A stretch of DNA of 64,000 nucleotides from Limnohabitans lacus. Lineage in GTDB: Bacteria; Pseudomonadota; Gammaproteobacteria; Burkholderiales; Burkholderiaceae_C. Shown in pieces: positions 17,431 through 25,935 of the stretch. A model generated the notes under the pieces. That model was not told where the DNA came from and ran no database searches. It saw only the letters and a program-made list of their open reading frames with translations. The stretch is from assembly GCF_030053395.1 (NCBI RefSeq), contig NZ_JASGBH010000001.1:310001-374000 (forward strand). The letters run 5' to 3'. How positions within the stretch are numbered: position 1 is the first letter of the stretch; each line of letters begins with the position of its first letter. Made by a program: the position numbers and the translations under genes.

Positions 17431-19362
17431 TCAATTAATGGTAAATGATTGAGAGATCTTATTGCGTTTGACGGTGGGCTTGGGGCAGACGCCCCGTGGC
17501 AGATCAAACCACCCCCGCACATCCTGATCGAGCCCCACGCCGTGCATGAAGTTGTAGATGGCTTTTTTGAGGCCTTGGCCCAGCAAGTCATGGTCCACAC
17601 CTGGCGGCATCGGGGTCGGATCGACAAAGCCCACATCGTTTTTGGCAAAGCTGCCTTCGGGTAGGGGCAGCAGCGTCACGCCATAGGCATCAGGATTCAG
17701 CCCCACGGGCGAATGCACGGTGCAGACAAAGCGGTGGAAAAAGCCGCTGTGGATGCAGCCGTTTTCAAACAGCTGGCGCACGTATTCGAGCGCGTCCACC
17801 GTGTCTTGCACGGTCTGCGTGGGAAAGCCATACATCAGGTAGGCATGCACCAGCACGCCCGCATCGGCAAAGCCTTTGGTCACTTGCGCCACCTGCTCGA
17901 CCGAGACGCCTTTTTTCATCAGCGCAAGCAAGCGGTCAGAAGCGACCTCGAGACCGCCCGACATGGCAATGCAGCCGCTTTGGGCCAACAGCTCGCACAG
18001 CTCGGGGGTGAAGGTTTTCTCAAATCGGATGTTCCCCCACCAAGAGATTTGCACGCCCCGGCGCAGGATTTCCTCGGCCAGGGCCTTGAGGGCTTTGGGT
18101 GGCGCCGCTTCGTCCACAAAGTGAAAGCCGGTCTGGCCCGTTTCGGCCACGATCTGTTCGATGCGGTCCACCAAGGTGCTGGCCTGCGCGGTTTCGTAGC
18201 GGCTGATGTAGTCCAAGCTCACATCGCAAAAGCTGCACTTCTTCCAGTAGCAGCCGTGCGCCACGGTGAGCTTGTTCCAGCGCCCGTCGCTCCACAGCCG
18301 GTTCATCGGGTTGAGCATGTCCAGCAGCGACAAGTACTTGTGCAGAGGCAAGCCATCCCAAGTCGGTGTGCCCACGTCATCAAATGCGATGTCGGGCTCT
18401 TGCAGGTTGATGTATTGCACTTGGCCTGCACCGTTGCGCACAAAGGTGCGTTGCAATCTTTGCAAGCTGCGCTGGCCTTGCAGGTGCTCGATCAAGCTCA
18501 GCAAAGGCCGCTCGCCGCCGTCGAGCGTGACGAAATCCACATGGTCGAAAACGCGGGCGTCTTTCAGCTCACGCAACTCGGTGTTGACAAAGCCGCCGCC
18601 CAATCCGATGCGTATGTGCGGGTGAGCCCGCTTGATGCACTGGGCGATGCGAAACGCCGCATAGACCGAACCGGGAAAGGGCACGGACAGCAAGACCAGC
18701 TGTGGCTGGTAGCGCTTGATGGCCTCAAGCGCCAGACGCTCGAGCGTGCTGTCGATCAGGTTGGGGGGCTGCGCCAATGCATCGGCCAAGGCATCAAAGC
18801 TGGGCTGACTCGCGGCCAGTCGTTCGGCATAGCGGACAAATTCAAAGCCTTCGTCCACCGCATCGCGCAGCACATCGGCCAGATCGTTCAGGTACAGCGT
18901 GGCCAAGTGCCGAGCACGGTCGGTCTGGCCCAAAGCACCAAAGGCCCAGCCGATCGGATCGCCCGTGCCGTCGTCGTCGTACGCATCCAACGCTGCAAAG
19001 CGCTCGCCTTCGGGCAAAAAGCCTCGGCCTGCGATGCGGTGGCTGAGTGTGCTGTCACGGCCTTGCAAGAACGCGATCACCGGGTCGATGCTGACGGCGT
19101 AATCGTGGAAATGGTCGAGAAAAAAGTTCACCGGCCCCGAGCGTTCTTCGACGGGCAAGTCCAGCGCCGCATCGCGCAGCGCCGCGATGCCTTGTCGGTT
19201 GAGCAAGGCCAGCACCGTGGCCAAGGCCAGGTCTTCTTGCACCGCCTCGATGCCCCGCGAACGCAGAAAACCCGTCAGGTAAGCGGTGGACGGGTAGGGC
19301 GTGTTGAGTTGCGTCATCGGAGGGATGAGGCTCAGCACTTTGAAAGGGGTGGGGCTGGACAT
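17431..19362 (-). CDS. B12-binding-domain radical SAM protein
   Basis: A 643-residue protein. The N-terminal 60 residues (SLIPPMTQLNTPYPSTAYLTGFLR) and the region near residue 220-290 (LVLLSVPFPGSVYAAFRIAQ, IGLGGGFVNTELRELKD) form a B12-binding-like module. The radical SAM core begins at HGCYWKKCSFCDVS, with cysteines at 371, 376 and 379. The spacing is CX4CX2C, one residue longer than the canonical CX3CX2C. FHFVDEAAPP, WWGNIRFEKTF and LMYGFPTQTVQDT follow, as expected for the TIM barrel. The substrate is unknown. The ATG at 19362 is preferred to a TTG 15 bases upstream. It lies 47 AT-rich bases upstream of the hybrid kinase, same strand. Confidence 0.86.
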   Translation of the reverse strand: MSSPTPFKVLSLIPPMTQLNTPYPSTAYLTGFLRSRGIEAVQEDLALATVLALLNRQGIAALRDAALDLPVEERSGPVNFFLDHFHDYAVSIDPVIAFLQGRDSTLSHRIAGRGFLPEGERFAALDAYDDDGTGDPIGWAFGALGQTDRARHLATLYLNDLADVLRDAVDEGFEFVRYAERLAASQPSFDALADALAQPPNLIDSTLERLALEAIKRYQPQLVLLSVPFPGSVYAAFRIAQCIKRAHPHIRIGLGGGFVNTELRELKDARVFDHVDFVTLDGGERPLLSLIEHLQGQRSLQRLQRTFVRNGAGQVQYINLQEPDIAFDDVGTPTWDGLPLHKYLSLLDMLNPMNRLWSDGRWNKLTVAHGCYWKKCSFCDVSLDYISRYETAQASTLVDRIEQIVAETGQTGFHFVDEAAPPKALKALAEEILRRGVQISWWGNIRFEKTFTPELCELLAQSGCIAMSGGLEVASDRLLALMKKGVSVEQVAQVTKGFADAGVLVHAYLMYGFPTQTVQDTVDALEYVRQLFENGCIHSGFFHRFVCTVHSPVGLNPDAYGVTLLPLPEGSFAKNDVGFVDPTPMPPGVDHDLLGQGLKKAIYNFMHGVGLDQDVRGWFDLPRGVCPKPTVKRNKISQSFTIN

Positions 19363-19475
19363 GGGCGGCAGGGACAAACGTATGCCTGATTATCGGTGCA
19401 CAGGCTTTAACATCGGGGCCACCCCAGTGGGTAAGCCTTGTCCGGCCCCACCCCATCTGCCCTATTGAGATCGCC

Positions 19476-20630
19476 TTGTCCGAAACCCCAGTCTCCCATG
19501 CCTTGCCTTTGACCGATTTTTCGGGTCTGGTCCTGCGTGCCCCTGAACAAGTCCAACTGAGCCCGGCCCAAAAGCGTTTCAATGAATTGTTGGCGCGTAT
19601 TGAGCGGCTGACCCACAACCTGCAGCGCTTGCAGGCATGGTCCGACCGCCACCGGCATGCGCACGTGCAGGCGCTGCACACCGCTGCGCAGCAGATGCGC
19701 GCATTGCGCAAAAGCCTTTTGCTGTTCTTGCATGACCAGTTGCACAGCGCCGACTTGACTGCACAGCAGCAGCGCATGGCCCGCAACAAGTTGCGCAGCT
19801 TGCTCGACGTGTTGTCCCCCTTGGCCGATCCGCAAGTTCAAGCCTTGGCCGATTTGTACGGCGACGATGGGCTTGATCAGGAAGAAGCCGCCGAATTGGC
19901 CGAAGCCGCCGAGCGGGTGCGTGCCAAGATCGAGGCGGCTTTGGGCCAGCCCATCGACAACCCCAGCCAATACAAGACGCCCGAGGCCATGGTGGCTGCC
20001 GGCATGCGCCAGTGGCAGCGCCAGCAGCAAGCCGATGACGAGCGCAAAGCCCACAAGCGCGCGGCCCGCAAAGCCAAGAATAAACCGGTGGCCGACCAAG
20101 CCGAGGCACCCCAAGCCGACGCCAAAACGACTTTGCGCACCATTTACCGTCAGTTGGCCAGCGCCTTGCACCCCGACCGCGAGCCCGATGCGCAAGCGCG
20201 TGAACACAAAACAGCGCTGATGAGCGAGGTCAATGCCGCCTACGAAAAAGCCGACCTCACCACCTTGATGCGCTTGCAGATGCAGGTCACGCAAGTCGAT
20301 GCCAAGGCCAGCTCACGCTTGGCCGATGACAAATTGACCGCCATGTGCGCTTTGCTCAAGGAGCAGGTCGCTGCGCTGGAAGATGATTTGGAGCAGTTGC
20401 AAATTCGCCTGTCTCGGGAGCTGTGCATCGCGGTGCGGGCCGATGCCGACGAGGCCCTGATGACCCAGGCCTTGCAGCGCATGCAGGCCGATCAACGCCA
20501 TGAGGTGGACACTTTGGAGGCGGATTTGAGGCGGATTGCCCATGAAGCCGAGCTCAAACGCTGGCTCAAAGAGCAGGCACAAATGGCCAAAGAAAAAGCC
20601 CGTCAGGAGCCTGCGGGCTGGTGGGACTGA
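19476..20630 (+). CDS. J-domain (DnaJ-like) coiled-coil protein
   Basis: A 384-residue cytoplasmic protein with a divergent J domain in the middle (about residues 220-270): TTLRTIYRQLASALHPDRE with the HPD tripeptide that stimulates DnaK ATPase. The N-terminal part is helical (residues 25-110), and a Lys/Arg-rich coiled coil (residues 185-205) precedes the J domain; the C-terminus is again coiled coil and ends in WWD. No DnaJ zinc-finger or C-terminal substrate domain is present, so it is a class III J protein, probably recruiting Hsp70 to a specific client. The start is a TTG at 19476, since no in-frame ATG is available near the N-terminus, so the exact start is uncertain. Confidence 0.75.
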   Translation: MSETPVSHALPLTDFSGLVLRAPEQVQLSPAQKRFNELLARIERLTHNLQRLQAWSDRHRHAHVQALHTAAQQMRALRKSLLLFLHDQLHSADLTAQQQRMARNKLRSLLDVLSPLADPQVQALADLYGDDGLDQEEAAELAEAAERVRAKIEAALGQPIDNPSQYKTPEAMVAAGMRQWQRQQQADDERKAHKRAARKAKNKPVADQAEAPQADAKTTLRTIYRQLASALHPDREPDAQAREHKTALMSEVNAAYEKADLTTLMRLQMQVTQVDAKASSRLADDKLTAMCALLKEQVAALEDDLEQLQIRLSRELCIAVRADADEALMTQALQRMQADQRHEVDTLEADLRRIAHEAELKRWLKEQAQMAKEKARQEPAGWWD

Positions 20631-20659
20631 GCGCAGGCCATGGCGGCCTTGCGCGGTCT

Positions 20660-21022
20660 TCAGGTGATTTTTTGGTAGGCCGCTTCGTCGAGCAGGCTGT
20701 CCAAATCGCCCAGGTTGGTCAAGCGGGCCTTGAAGAACCAGCCTTGGCCCAAGGGGTCTGAGTTGGCCAAAGAGGGGTCGGCGCGCAAGGCTTCGTTGAC
20801 CTCGATGATCTCGCCGCCTGCAGGCATGTGCACATCGGCGGCGGCTTTGACCGATTCGACCACACCGGCCACGGCCTTAGCCTTGAATGTGGCGCCGATG
20901 GCCGGCAGGTCCACAAAAACAATGTCACCCAGCGTGTCTTGCGCATGGACGGTGATGCCCATCACGGCGATGTCGCTATCGCGTTGCAACCAGGTGTGTT
21001 CGTCTGAAAAAAGGAAGGACAT
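20660..21022 (-). CDS. gcvH: Glycine cleavage system H protein
   Basis: A 120-residue lipoyl-carrier protein. The lipoylated lysine sits in VVESVKAAADVHMPAGGEI near residue 60 and the N-terminus SFLFSDEHTWLQRDSD matches GcvH. It shuttles the aminomethyl group between the P and T proteins. No gcvT or gcvP is in the window, so here it is an orphan; such stand-alone GcvH proteins may work with distant P/T genes or in lipoyl relay. The ATG at 21022 is preferred: a 22-codon upstream extension is not conserved in style and GGAAGG lies just upstream of the ATG. It is convergent with the J-domain gene. Confidence 0.93.
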   Translation of the reverse strand: MSFLFSDEHTWLQRDSDIAVMGITVHAQDTLGDIVFVDLPAIGATFKAKAVAGVVESVKAAADVHMPAGGEIIEVNEALRADPSLANSDPLGQGWFFKARLTNLGDLDSLLDEAAYQKIT

Positions 21023-21097
21023 TGTGAAGCTTGTTGAGGCTTGGCCCTTGATTCGCTCAAGGGCCAAGCCAGGTGGGAAGTGGCGCAAATTCTAGCT

Positions 21098-22375
21098 TTA
21101 TTTGGCGTACACCAAGTCTCGCAGCGTCAAGGACAGAGCGGGTACATAGCTCACCACCATCAGGCAAACCAGGATCACCAGCACGAAGGGGATCAGGTCC
21201 TTGATCATCCGGTCCAGCGAGATTCGGGCCACTGTACATGCTGCGAACAGGTTCACACCAAAAGGCGGGGTGATCATGCCCAGGGCCAGGTTGACCACCA
21301 TGACCAGGCCGAAGTGCACTGGATCGATCCCGAAGTGCATGGCCACTGGGGCCAAGATGGGGGCCAGCACGATGATGGCGGCGCTGGTCTCGATGAACAT
21401 GCCAATGAAGAACAAGGCGGCGTTGACGCCCAACAAGAAGTAAGCGGGTGACTTGAGCACATCTTGCAACCAGTGTCCAATCGCTTCGGGCACGCCCGCA
21501 CGGGTGATCAGGAAGGCGAACAAACCGGCGTTGGCAATGATGAACATGATCACAGCGCTGGACAACACCGACTTGCGCATGATGATGGCCAAGTCTTTCA
21601 GCTTGATCTCGCGGTAAATCACGGTGCCCACGATCAGCGCGTAAAACACCGCCACGGCAGACGCTTCGGTGGGGGTAAACACCCCGCCGTAGATGCCGCC
21701 CAAAATGATCACGGGCATCATGAGCGCCCAACCGGCTTGCCACGAGGCTTTGCCAAAGCTCAGACGTCCTTCACCATCGTTCTTGCCCCAGCCTTTGTAT
21801 TTGCAATACACCCAAACCCAGAACATCAAAGCCGCGCCAATGAACAGGCCTGGACCAAAACCAGCGATGAACAATTCACCAATGGAGACTTCGGCGCTCA
21901 CGCCGTAAAGGATCATGGGAATCGATGGGGGGATGATCACCCCCAATTCGGCCGATGTGGCTTGCAAAGACGCCGCATAGGTGGTGGGGTAGCCGTGCTT
22001 GATGAGCGCGGGGATCAAGATGGTGCCGATGGCAAATGTGGTGGCCACCGACGAGCCCGAGACGGCTGCAAAGATCATGCAAGTCAGCACGCAGGTCATG
22101 GGCAAGCCACCTTGCACGCCACCCACGATGCTCTTGGCGAATTCCACCAAGCGGCGCGAGATGCCGCCGGTTTCCATGATGTTGCCCGCCAAAATGAAGA
22201 AGGGGATGGCGGCCAGCGGGAATTTGTTGATCGAATTGAACATCTCTTTGACCGAGATGAGCATGTTGGCGTTGCCGATTTGGATGCCGACGATGGCCGA
22301 CAAACCGATCGAAACAGCCACGGAAATGGTGAGTGCAAAGCACAGCACCATGGTGCAAAGCATGACGACGCTCAT
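21098..22375 (-). CDS. dctM: TRAP transporter large permease (DctM)
   Basis: A 425-residue integral membrane protein with about 12 hydrophobic segments, the DctM subunit of a tripartite ATP-independent periplasmic transporter. It uses an ion gradient to drive uptake of a carboxylate-type solute. Typical regions are AIPFFILAGNIMETGGISRRLVEFA, VSGSSVATTFAIGTILIP and ITPPFGVNLFAACTVARIS. Its ATG overlaps the stop of dctQ (ATGA at 22372-22375), so the two permease subunits are translationally coupled. Third gene of the dctP-dctQ-dctM operon. Confidence 0.95.
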   Translation of the reverse strand: MSVVMLCTMVLCFALTISVAVSIGLSAIVGIQIGNANMLISVKEMFNSINKFPLAAIPFFILAGNIMETGGISRRLVEFAKSIVGGVQGGLPMTCVLTCMIFAAVSGSSVATTFAIGTILIPALIKHGYPTTYAASLQATSAELGVIIPPSIPMILYGVSAEVSIGELFIAGFGPGLFIGAALMFWVWVYCKYKGWGKNDGEGRLSFGKASWQAGWALMMPVIILGGIYGGVFTPTEASAVAVFYALIVGTVIYREIKLKDLAIIMRKSVLSSAVIMFIIANAGLFAFLITRAGVPEAIGHWLQDVLKSPAYFLLGVNAALFFIGMFIETSAAIIVLAPILAPVAMHFGIDPVHFGLVMVVNLALGMITPPFGVNLFAACTVARISLDRMIKDLIPFVLVILVCLMVVSYVPALSLTLRDLVYAK

Positions 22376-22866
22376 TGTGCGGTCTCCAATTCAAGGCGCT
22401 GTGGATCGAGCCAGTTGCCGATGATGCTGATCACGCTGAAACATGCGCCCACAGGCAAAGCCATGTAAGCCCAAAACATGGACACGTCTTCCAAGCCAAT
22501 CATGGACTGGACCTTACCGCGATTGGCGTAGTCCCAGCCCCACCAAATGATGATGCAGACCAAAGTCAGTGCAGCCAAGGCCACGGCGGTGTCGAGGACT
22601 TTCTTCATGCGGGGGCCGCTCCAGCGGTAAAGCACGTCGACGCTGACCATTGCGCCTTGACGAAAGGCCATGGGGATGCCCATGAAGACCATCCAGATCA
22701 GGCTGAAGCGGATGAGAACTTCGGTCCATTCAATCGGCACTTCCAACACAAAACGGGTAAAAATTTGCAGCATGCCGAGACTGGCGGCCACAAACAGCAT
22801 GAAACAGGCCACGAACATGGAAAAGGTGGTGGTCCACTTTTCAATGCTCAGGTAGAGGGAGCGCAT
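22372..22866 (-). CDS. dctQ: TRAP transporter small permease (DctQ)
   Basis: A 164-residue membrane protein with four hydrophobic segments, typical of DctQ. The VLIRFSLIWMVFMGIPMAFR stretch (residues 50-69) and the RWSGPRMKKVLDTAVALAAL stretch are characteristic. It forms the membrane complex with DctM. It is separated from dctP by a strong hairpin (22894-22925) and overlaps dctM by four bases. The gene is on the minus strand in the order P, Q, M. Confidence 0.93.
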   Translation of the reverse strand: MRSLYLSIEKWTTTFSMFVACFMLFVAASLGMLQIFTRFVLEVPIEWTEVLIRFSLIWMVFMGIPMAFRQGAMVSVDVLYRWSGPRMKKVLDTAVALAALTLVCIIIWWGWDYANRGKVQSMIGLEDVSMFWAYMALPVGACFSVISIIGNWLDPQRLELETAQ

Positions 22867-22893
22867 AAAGAATCCTTCAAGACAAAATCAAAA

Positions 22894-22925
22894 AACGCCC
22901 GCCAATCCTGGATTGGTCGGGCGTT
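22894..22925 (-). terminator. Terminator-like hairpin between dctP and dctQ
   Basis: A 15-bp stem with one bulge (22894-22908 with 22910-22925), followed on the transcript by a TTTTTTGATTTTG run. It lies inside the TRAP operon, after the receptor gene and before the permease genes. It probably terminates or stabilises most transcripts, giving more receptor than permease. Confidence 0.7.
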
Positions 22926-22940
22926 TCCACATGCTTCAAA

Positions 22941-23912
22941 TCACTTGTAGTTGCGGATGCGGTCCAGGTTGGCTTTGCCGAACTGCTTTTCAAATTCGGC
23001 CATGGCGGTGCCCATGGTGGCGACGAATTTGGTTTTGTCCACGTTCTCGATCACGTTCATGCCTTTTTTGCGCAATTCAGCCACGCCATTGGCATCGTCT
23101 TTGTCCACGCGGGCGCGGTTGACTTTGACGGCCTCTTTGGCGGCATCCAAGAAGATTTGCTTGTCAGCGGCGCTGAGATTGTCGAACGAGCCTTTGTTCA
23201 TCAGGATCACCACGGGTGAATAAACGTGGCCAGTGAGTGTCAGGTGCTTTTGCACTTGGTCAAAGTTGGCGGCCATGATGACGGACAGTGGGTTTTCCTG
23301 GCCGTCCACGGTGCCTTGTTGCAAAGCCGTGAACACTTCTGGGAAGGCCATTGGTGTGGTCACAATGCCCAAGCTCTTGTAGGCTGCGACGTGCACTGGG
23401 TTTTCCATGGTGCGCATCTTCAGACCCTTCAGGTCACCGGGTTCGTTGACCGCACGTTTGCTGTTGGTCATGTGACGCACGCCGTTTTCACCCCAAGCCA
23501 AAGCCTTGAAACCCTTGGCGTCGAATTTGGACAGCAGCTCTTGGCCGATGGGGCCATCGAGCACGGCGCGTGCGTGCGCTTTGTCGCGGAACAAAAAGGG
23601 CACGTCCAGAATTCGCGCTTCAGGCACAAAGTTGGGTACAGGGCCGGTGGAGGTGGTGGCCAATTCTTGGGTGCCCAGTTGCACCGATTCGATGGACTCG
23701 CGCTCGCCGCCCAAAGAGCCGGAGTAGAAGTTTTGGATCTTGATGCGACCGTTGGTGCGTTTTTCCACTTCTTTGGAAAGTGTGTCGATGGCTTCGCCTT
23801 GGTGGGAGTTTTGCGCCACCGAAATGCTGTTGCGCATGACCGTTTGTGCGGAGACTGCGGTCATCACACCGATGGCCAAACTCAGGCCCAACATCAATTT
23901 GCTCAATTTCAT
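22941..23912 (-). CDS. dctP: TRAP transporter solute-binding protein (DctP)
   Basis: A 323-residue periplasmic receptor. The signal peptide is about residues 1-23, ending in TAVSAQ. The mature domain carries VAQNSHQGEAIDTLSKEVEKR, then FLFRDKAHARAVLDGPIGQ, and RTMENPVHVAAYKSLG with the conserved arginine that grips a carboxylate. The FDQVQKHLTLTGH segment is typical of DctP. The ligand is probably an organic acid, but is unknown. A strong AGGAG site lies upstream of the ATG at 23912. A pair of overlapping palindromes 32-60 bases upstream suggests GntR-type regulation. Confidence 0.95.
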   Translation of the reverse strand: MKLSKLMLGLSLAIGVMTAVSAQTVMRNSISVAQNSHQGEAIDTLSKEVEKRTNGRIKIQNFYSGSLGGERESIESVQLGTQELATTSTGPVPNFVPEARILDVPFLFRDKAHARAVLDGPIGQELLSKFDAKGFKALAWGENGVRHMTNSKRAVNEPGDLKGLKMRTMENPVHVAAYKSLGIVTTPMAFPEVFTALQQGTVDGQENPLSVIMAANFDQVQKHLTLTGHVYSPVVILMNKGSFDNLSAADKQIFLDAAKEAVKVNRARVDKDDANGVAELRKKGMNVIENVDKTKFVATMGTAMAEFEKQFGKANLDRIRNYK

Positions 23913-23943
23913 TCAATCACTCCTCGTGGATCAGGGGACAAGA

Positions 23944-23974
23944 ACAAGTTGACCATCAACTTGTCATACAAGTT
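23944..23974. promoter_or_regulatory. Overlapping palindromes upstream of dctP (candidate operators)
   Basis: Two perfect inverted repeats share a half site. The first is ACAAGTTGA-CCA-TCAACTTGT (23944-23964) and the second AACTTGT-CAT-ACAAGTT (23958-23974). Three half sites in alternating orientation are thus packed into 31 bp, 32 bases upstream of the dctP ATG. The TTGT/ACAA core resembles GntR/FadR-family operators. No GntR gene is in the window, so the regulator would be encoded elsewhere. Confidence 0.55.
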
Positions 23975-24062
23975 CATTATGGTGTGATCATTGACTTGGT
24001 GATCTAGGGTTTTCGCGGGGATGGTGATGCCAAGGTGACGCGGCGAATCAAGTGGGCCAAAA

Positions 24063-24086
24063 AAAAGGCCCTTCGCAGGGCCTTTT
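24063..24086 (-). terminator. Intrinsic terminator of the ETF-QO gene
   Basis: A perfect 10-bp stem AAAAGGCCCT / AGGGCCTTTT with loop TCGC, followed on the minus strand by a long T run. It ends the ETF-QO transcript. Confidence 0.85.
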
Positions 24087-24103
24087 GCTTGGAGGTGAAT
24101 GCT

Positions 24104-25795
24104 TCACATGCCCGAATAGTTCGGACCGCCGCCGCCTTCGGGCGTGACCCAGACGATGTTTTGTGTCGGGTCCTTGATGTCGCAGGTTTTGCAGTGCACG
24201 CAGTTTTGCGCGTTGATTTGCAAGCGGTCGGAGTTGTCTTCGTTTTTCACAAACTCGTACACGCCGGCAGGGCAATAGCGCGACTCAGGGCCTGCAAACT
24301 TGGCCAGGTTGACATTGACCGGCACCGAGGCGTCTTTCAGCGTCAGGTGGGCGGGCTGGTTTTCTTCGTGGTTGGTGTTGCTGATGAACACGCTGCTCAA
24401 ACGGTCGAAGGTCAACTTGCCATCGGGCTTGGGGTAGTCGATCTTGGGGCAATCGGCCGCAGGCTTGAGGTAGGTGTGGTCGGCCTTGTCGCGGCGCAGT
24501 GTCCATGGGATGTGGCCGCGCAGCACGAACTGCTCGAAGCCGTTCATGAGTGTGGCCACCGTCAAGCCCTTCTTGAACCAGGTCTTGAAGTTGCGCGACT
24601 TGTTGAGCTCGGTGTGCAGCCAGCTGGCTTCAAAGGCCTCAGGGTAGGCGCTCAACTCGTCGTGTTGACGGCCTGCCACCAGGGCGTCGTAAGCGGCTTC
24701 AGCGGCCAGCATGCCGGTCTTGATGGCGGCATGGCTGCCCTTGATGCGGCTGACGTTGAGGTAGCCAGCATCGCAACCGACCAAGGCACCGCCAGGAAAT
24801 ACGGTCTTGGGCAGGCTCATCAAACCGCCCGCCGTGATGGCGCGGGCGCCATAGCCCAGGCGCTTGGCGTTGACCTTGCCTTTGTCGTTGGTGAAATACC
24901 ACTGGATGTTGTTGTGGGTTTTCCAGCGCTGGAACTCTTCAAAGGGGCTGAGCCAGGGGTTGGCGTAGTCCAGACCGACCACATAACCGATGGCGATCTT
25001 GTTGTCTTCCATGTGGTACATGAACGCGCCACCGTAGGTGTCGTTGTTCATGGGCCAGCCAGCGGTGTGCATCACAAATCCGGGCGTGTGGCGTGAGGGG
25101 TCGATTTCCCAGACTTCCTTGATGCCGATGCCGTAGGTCTGCGGGTCGCGGCCTTCGTCCAATTTGTACTTGGCGATGAGTTGCTTGCCCAGGTGGCCGC
25201 GTGCGCCTTCGGCAAACACGGTGTATTTGCCGTGCAATTCCATGCCCAGTTGGAAGTTTTCGGTGGGCTCGCCGTCTTTGCCAATGCCCAGATTGCCGGT
25301 GGCCACACCTTTGACGGAGCCGTCGTCGTTGTAGAGCACTTCAGCGGCTGTGAAGCCGGGGAAGATTTCCACGCCCAGGTTTTCAGCCTGCTGGGCCAAC
25401 CAGCGGGTGAAGTTGCTCAGGCTGATGATGTAGTTGCCGTGGTTTTGTGCACACTCGGGCAAGAAGATGCCGGGGGTGCGGGTGGCACCCGTTTCAGACA
25501 AAAAGCTCCAAGCGTCGTCGGTGACGGGCTGGTTCAGCGGGGCGCCCAGTTCTTTCCAGTTGGGGAAAAGTTCGGTCAAGGCCTTGGGATCCATGATGGC
25601 GCCGCTCAAGATGTGCGCGCCGGGCTCGCCCCCTTTTTCAAGCACCACAACCGACACGTCCTGGCCTTTTTCAGTGGCCAGTTGCTTCAGGCGAATGGCC
25701 GTGGACAGGCCGCCAGGGCCGCCGCCGACAACGACCACGTCGTATTCCATGGATTCGCGGGGGCCGTAGGTGCTCAGGATTTCTTCGGGGCTCAT
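24104..25795 (-). CDS. Electron transfer flavoprotein-ubiquinone oxidoreductase
   Basis: A 563-residue FAD and iron-sulfur protein that passes electrons from ETF to ubiquinone, downstream of acyl-CoA dehydrogenases. The FAD Rossmann motif VVVVGGGPGGLSTAIRL is near residue 18. The C-terminus holds the 4Fe-4S cysteines: CPAGVYEF, then NCVHCKTCDIKDPTQNI. The start is set at the ATG at 25795 (MSPEEILSTYG), with AGAG upstream; a longer in-frame stretch of 33 codons was rejected as it lacks similarity to the family. It sits next to genes for an SDR and acyl-CoA metabolism, which fits its role in beta-oxidation electron flow. Confidence 0.95.
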   Translation of the reverse strand: MSPEEILSTYGPRESMEYDVVVVGGGPGGLSTAIRLKQLATEKGQDVSVVVLEKGGEPGAHILSGAIMDPKALTELFPNWKELGAPLNQPVTDDAWSFLSETGATRTPGIFLPECAQNHGNYIISLSNFTRWLAQQAENLGVEIFPGFTAAEVLYNDDGSVKGVATGNLGIGKDGEPTENFQLGMELHGKYTVFAEGARGHLGKQLIAKYKLDEGRDPQTYGIGIKEVWEIDPSRHTPGFVMHTAGWPMNNDTYGGAFMYHMEDNKIAIGYVVGLDYANPWLSPFEEFQRWKTHNNIQWYFTNDKGKVNAKRLGYGARAITAGGLMSLPKTVFPGGALVGCDAGYLNVSRIKGSHAAIKTGMLAAEAAYDALVAGRQHDELSAYPEAFEASWLHTELNKSRNFKTWFKKGLTVATLMNGFEQFVLRGHIPWTLRRDKADHTYLKPAADCPKIDYPKPDGKLTFDRLSSVFISNTNHEENQPAHLTLKDASVPVNVNLAKFAGPESRYCPAGVYEFVKNEDNSDRLQINAQNCVHCKTCDIKDPTQNIVWVTPEGGGGPNYSGM

Positions 25796-25935
25796 GAACG
25801 TCTCTTGATGAAGTTGCAAAGGTCTCGACCGGTTGTCGAGCGAGTGACTCATTTTATGCGGCGAGACCAGCGTTCCCCGCCACAATGGCGTCAACCGTGG
25901 GTTTCCACTGAGTTCAGCAGTTCAAAGGAGTTGTC

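Noticed and set aside
17713..19389. 558-codon frame antisense to the radical SAM gene
   Set aside because: Shadow of a protein with clear motifs; no independent signals.
20660..21100. Glycine riboswitch near gcvH
   Set aside because: I saw no conserved tandem aptamer-like structure in the short upstream region, and gcvH is an orphan here.
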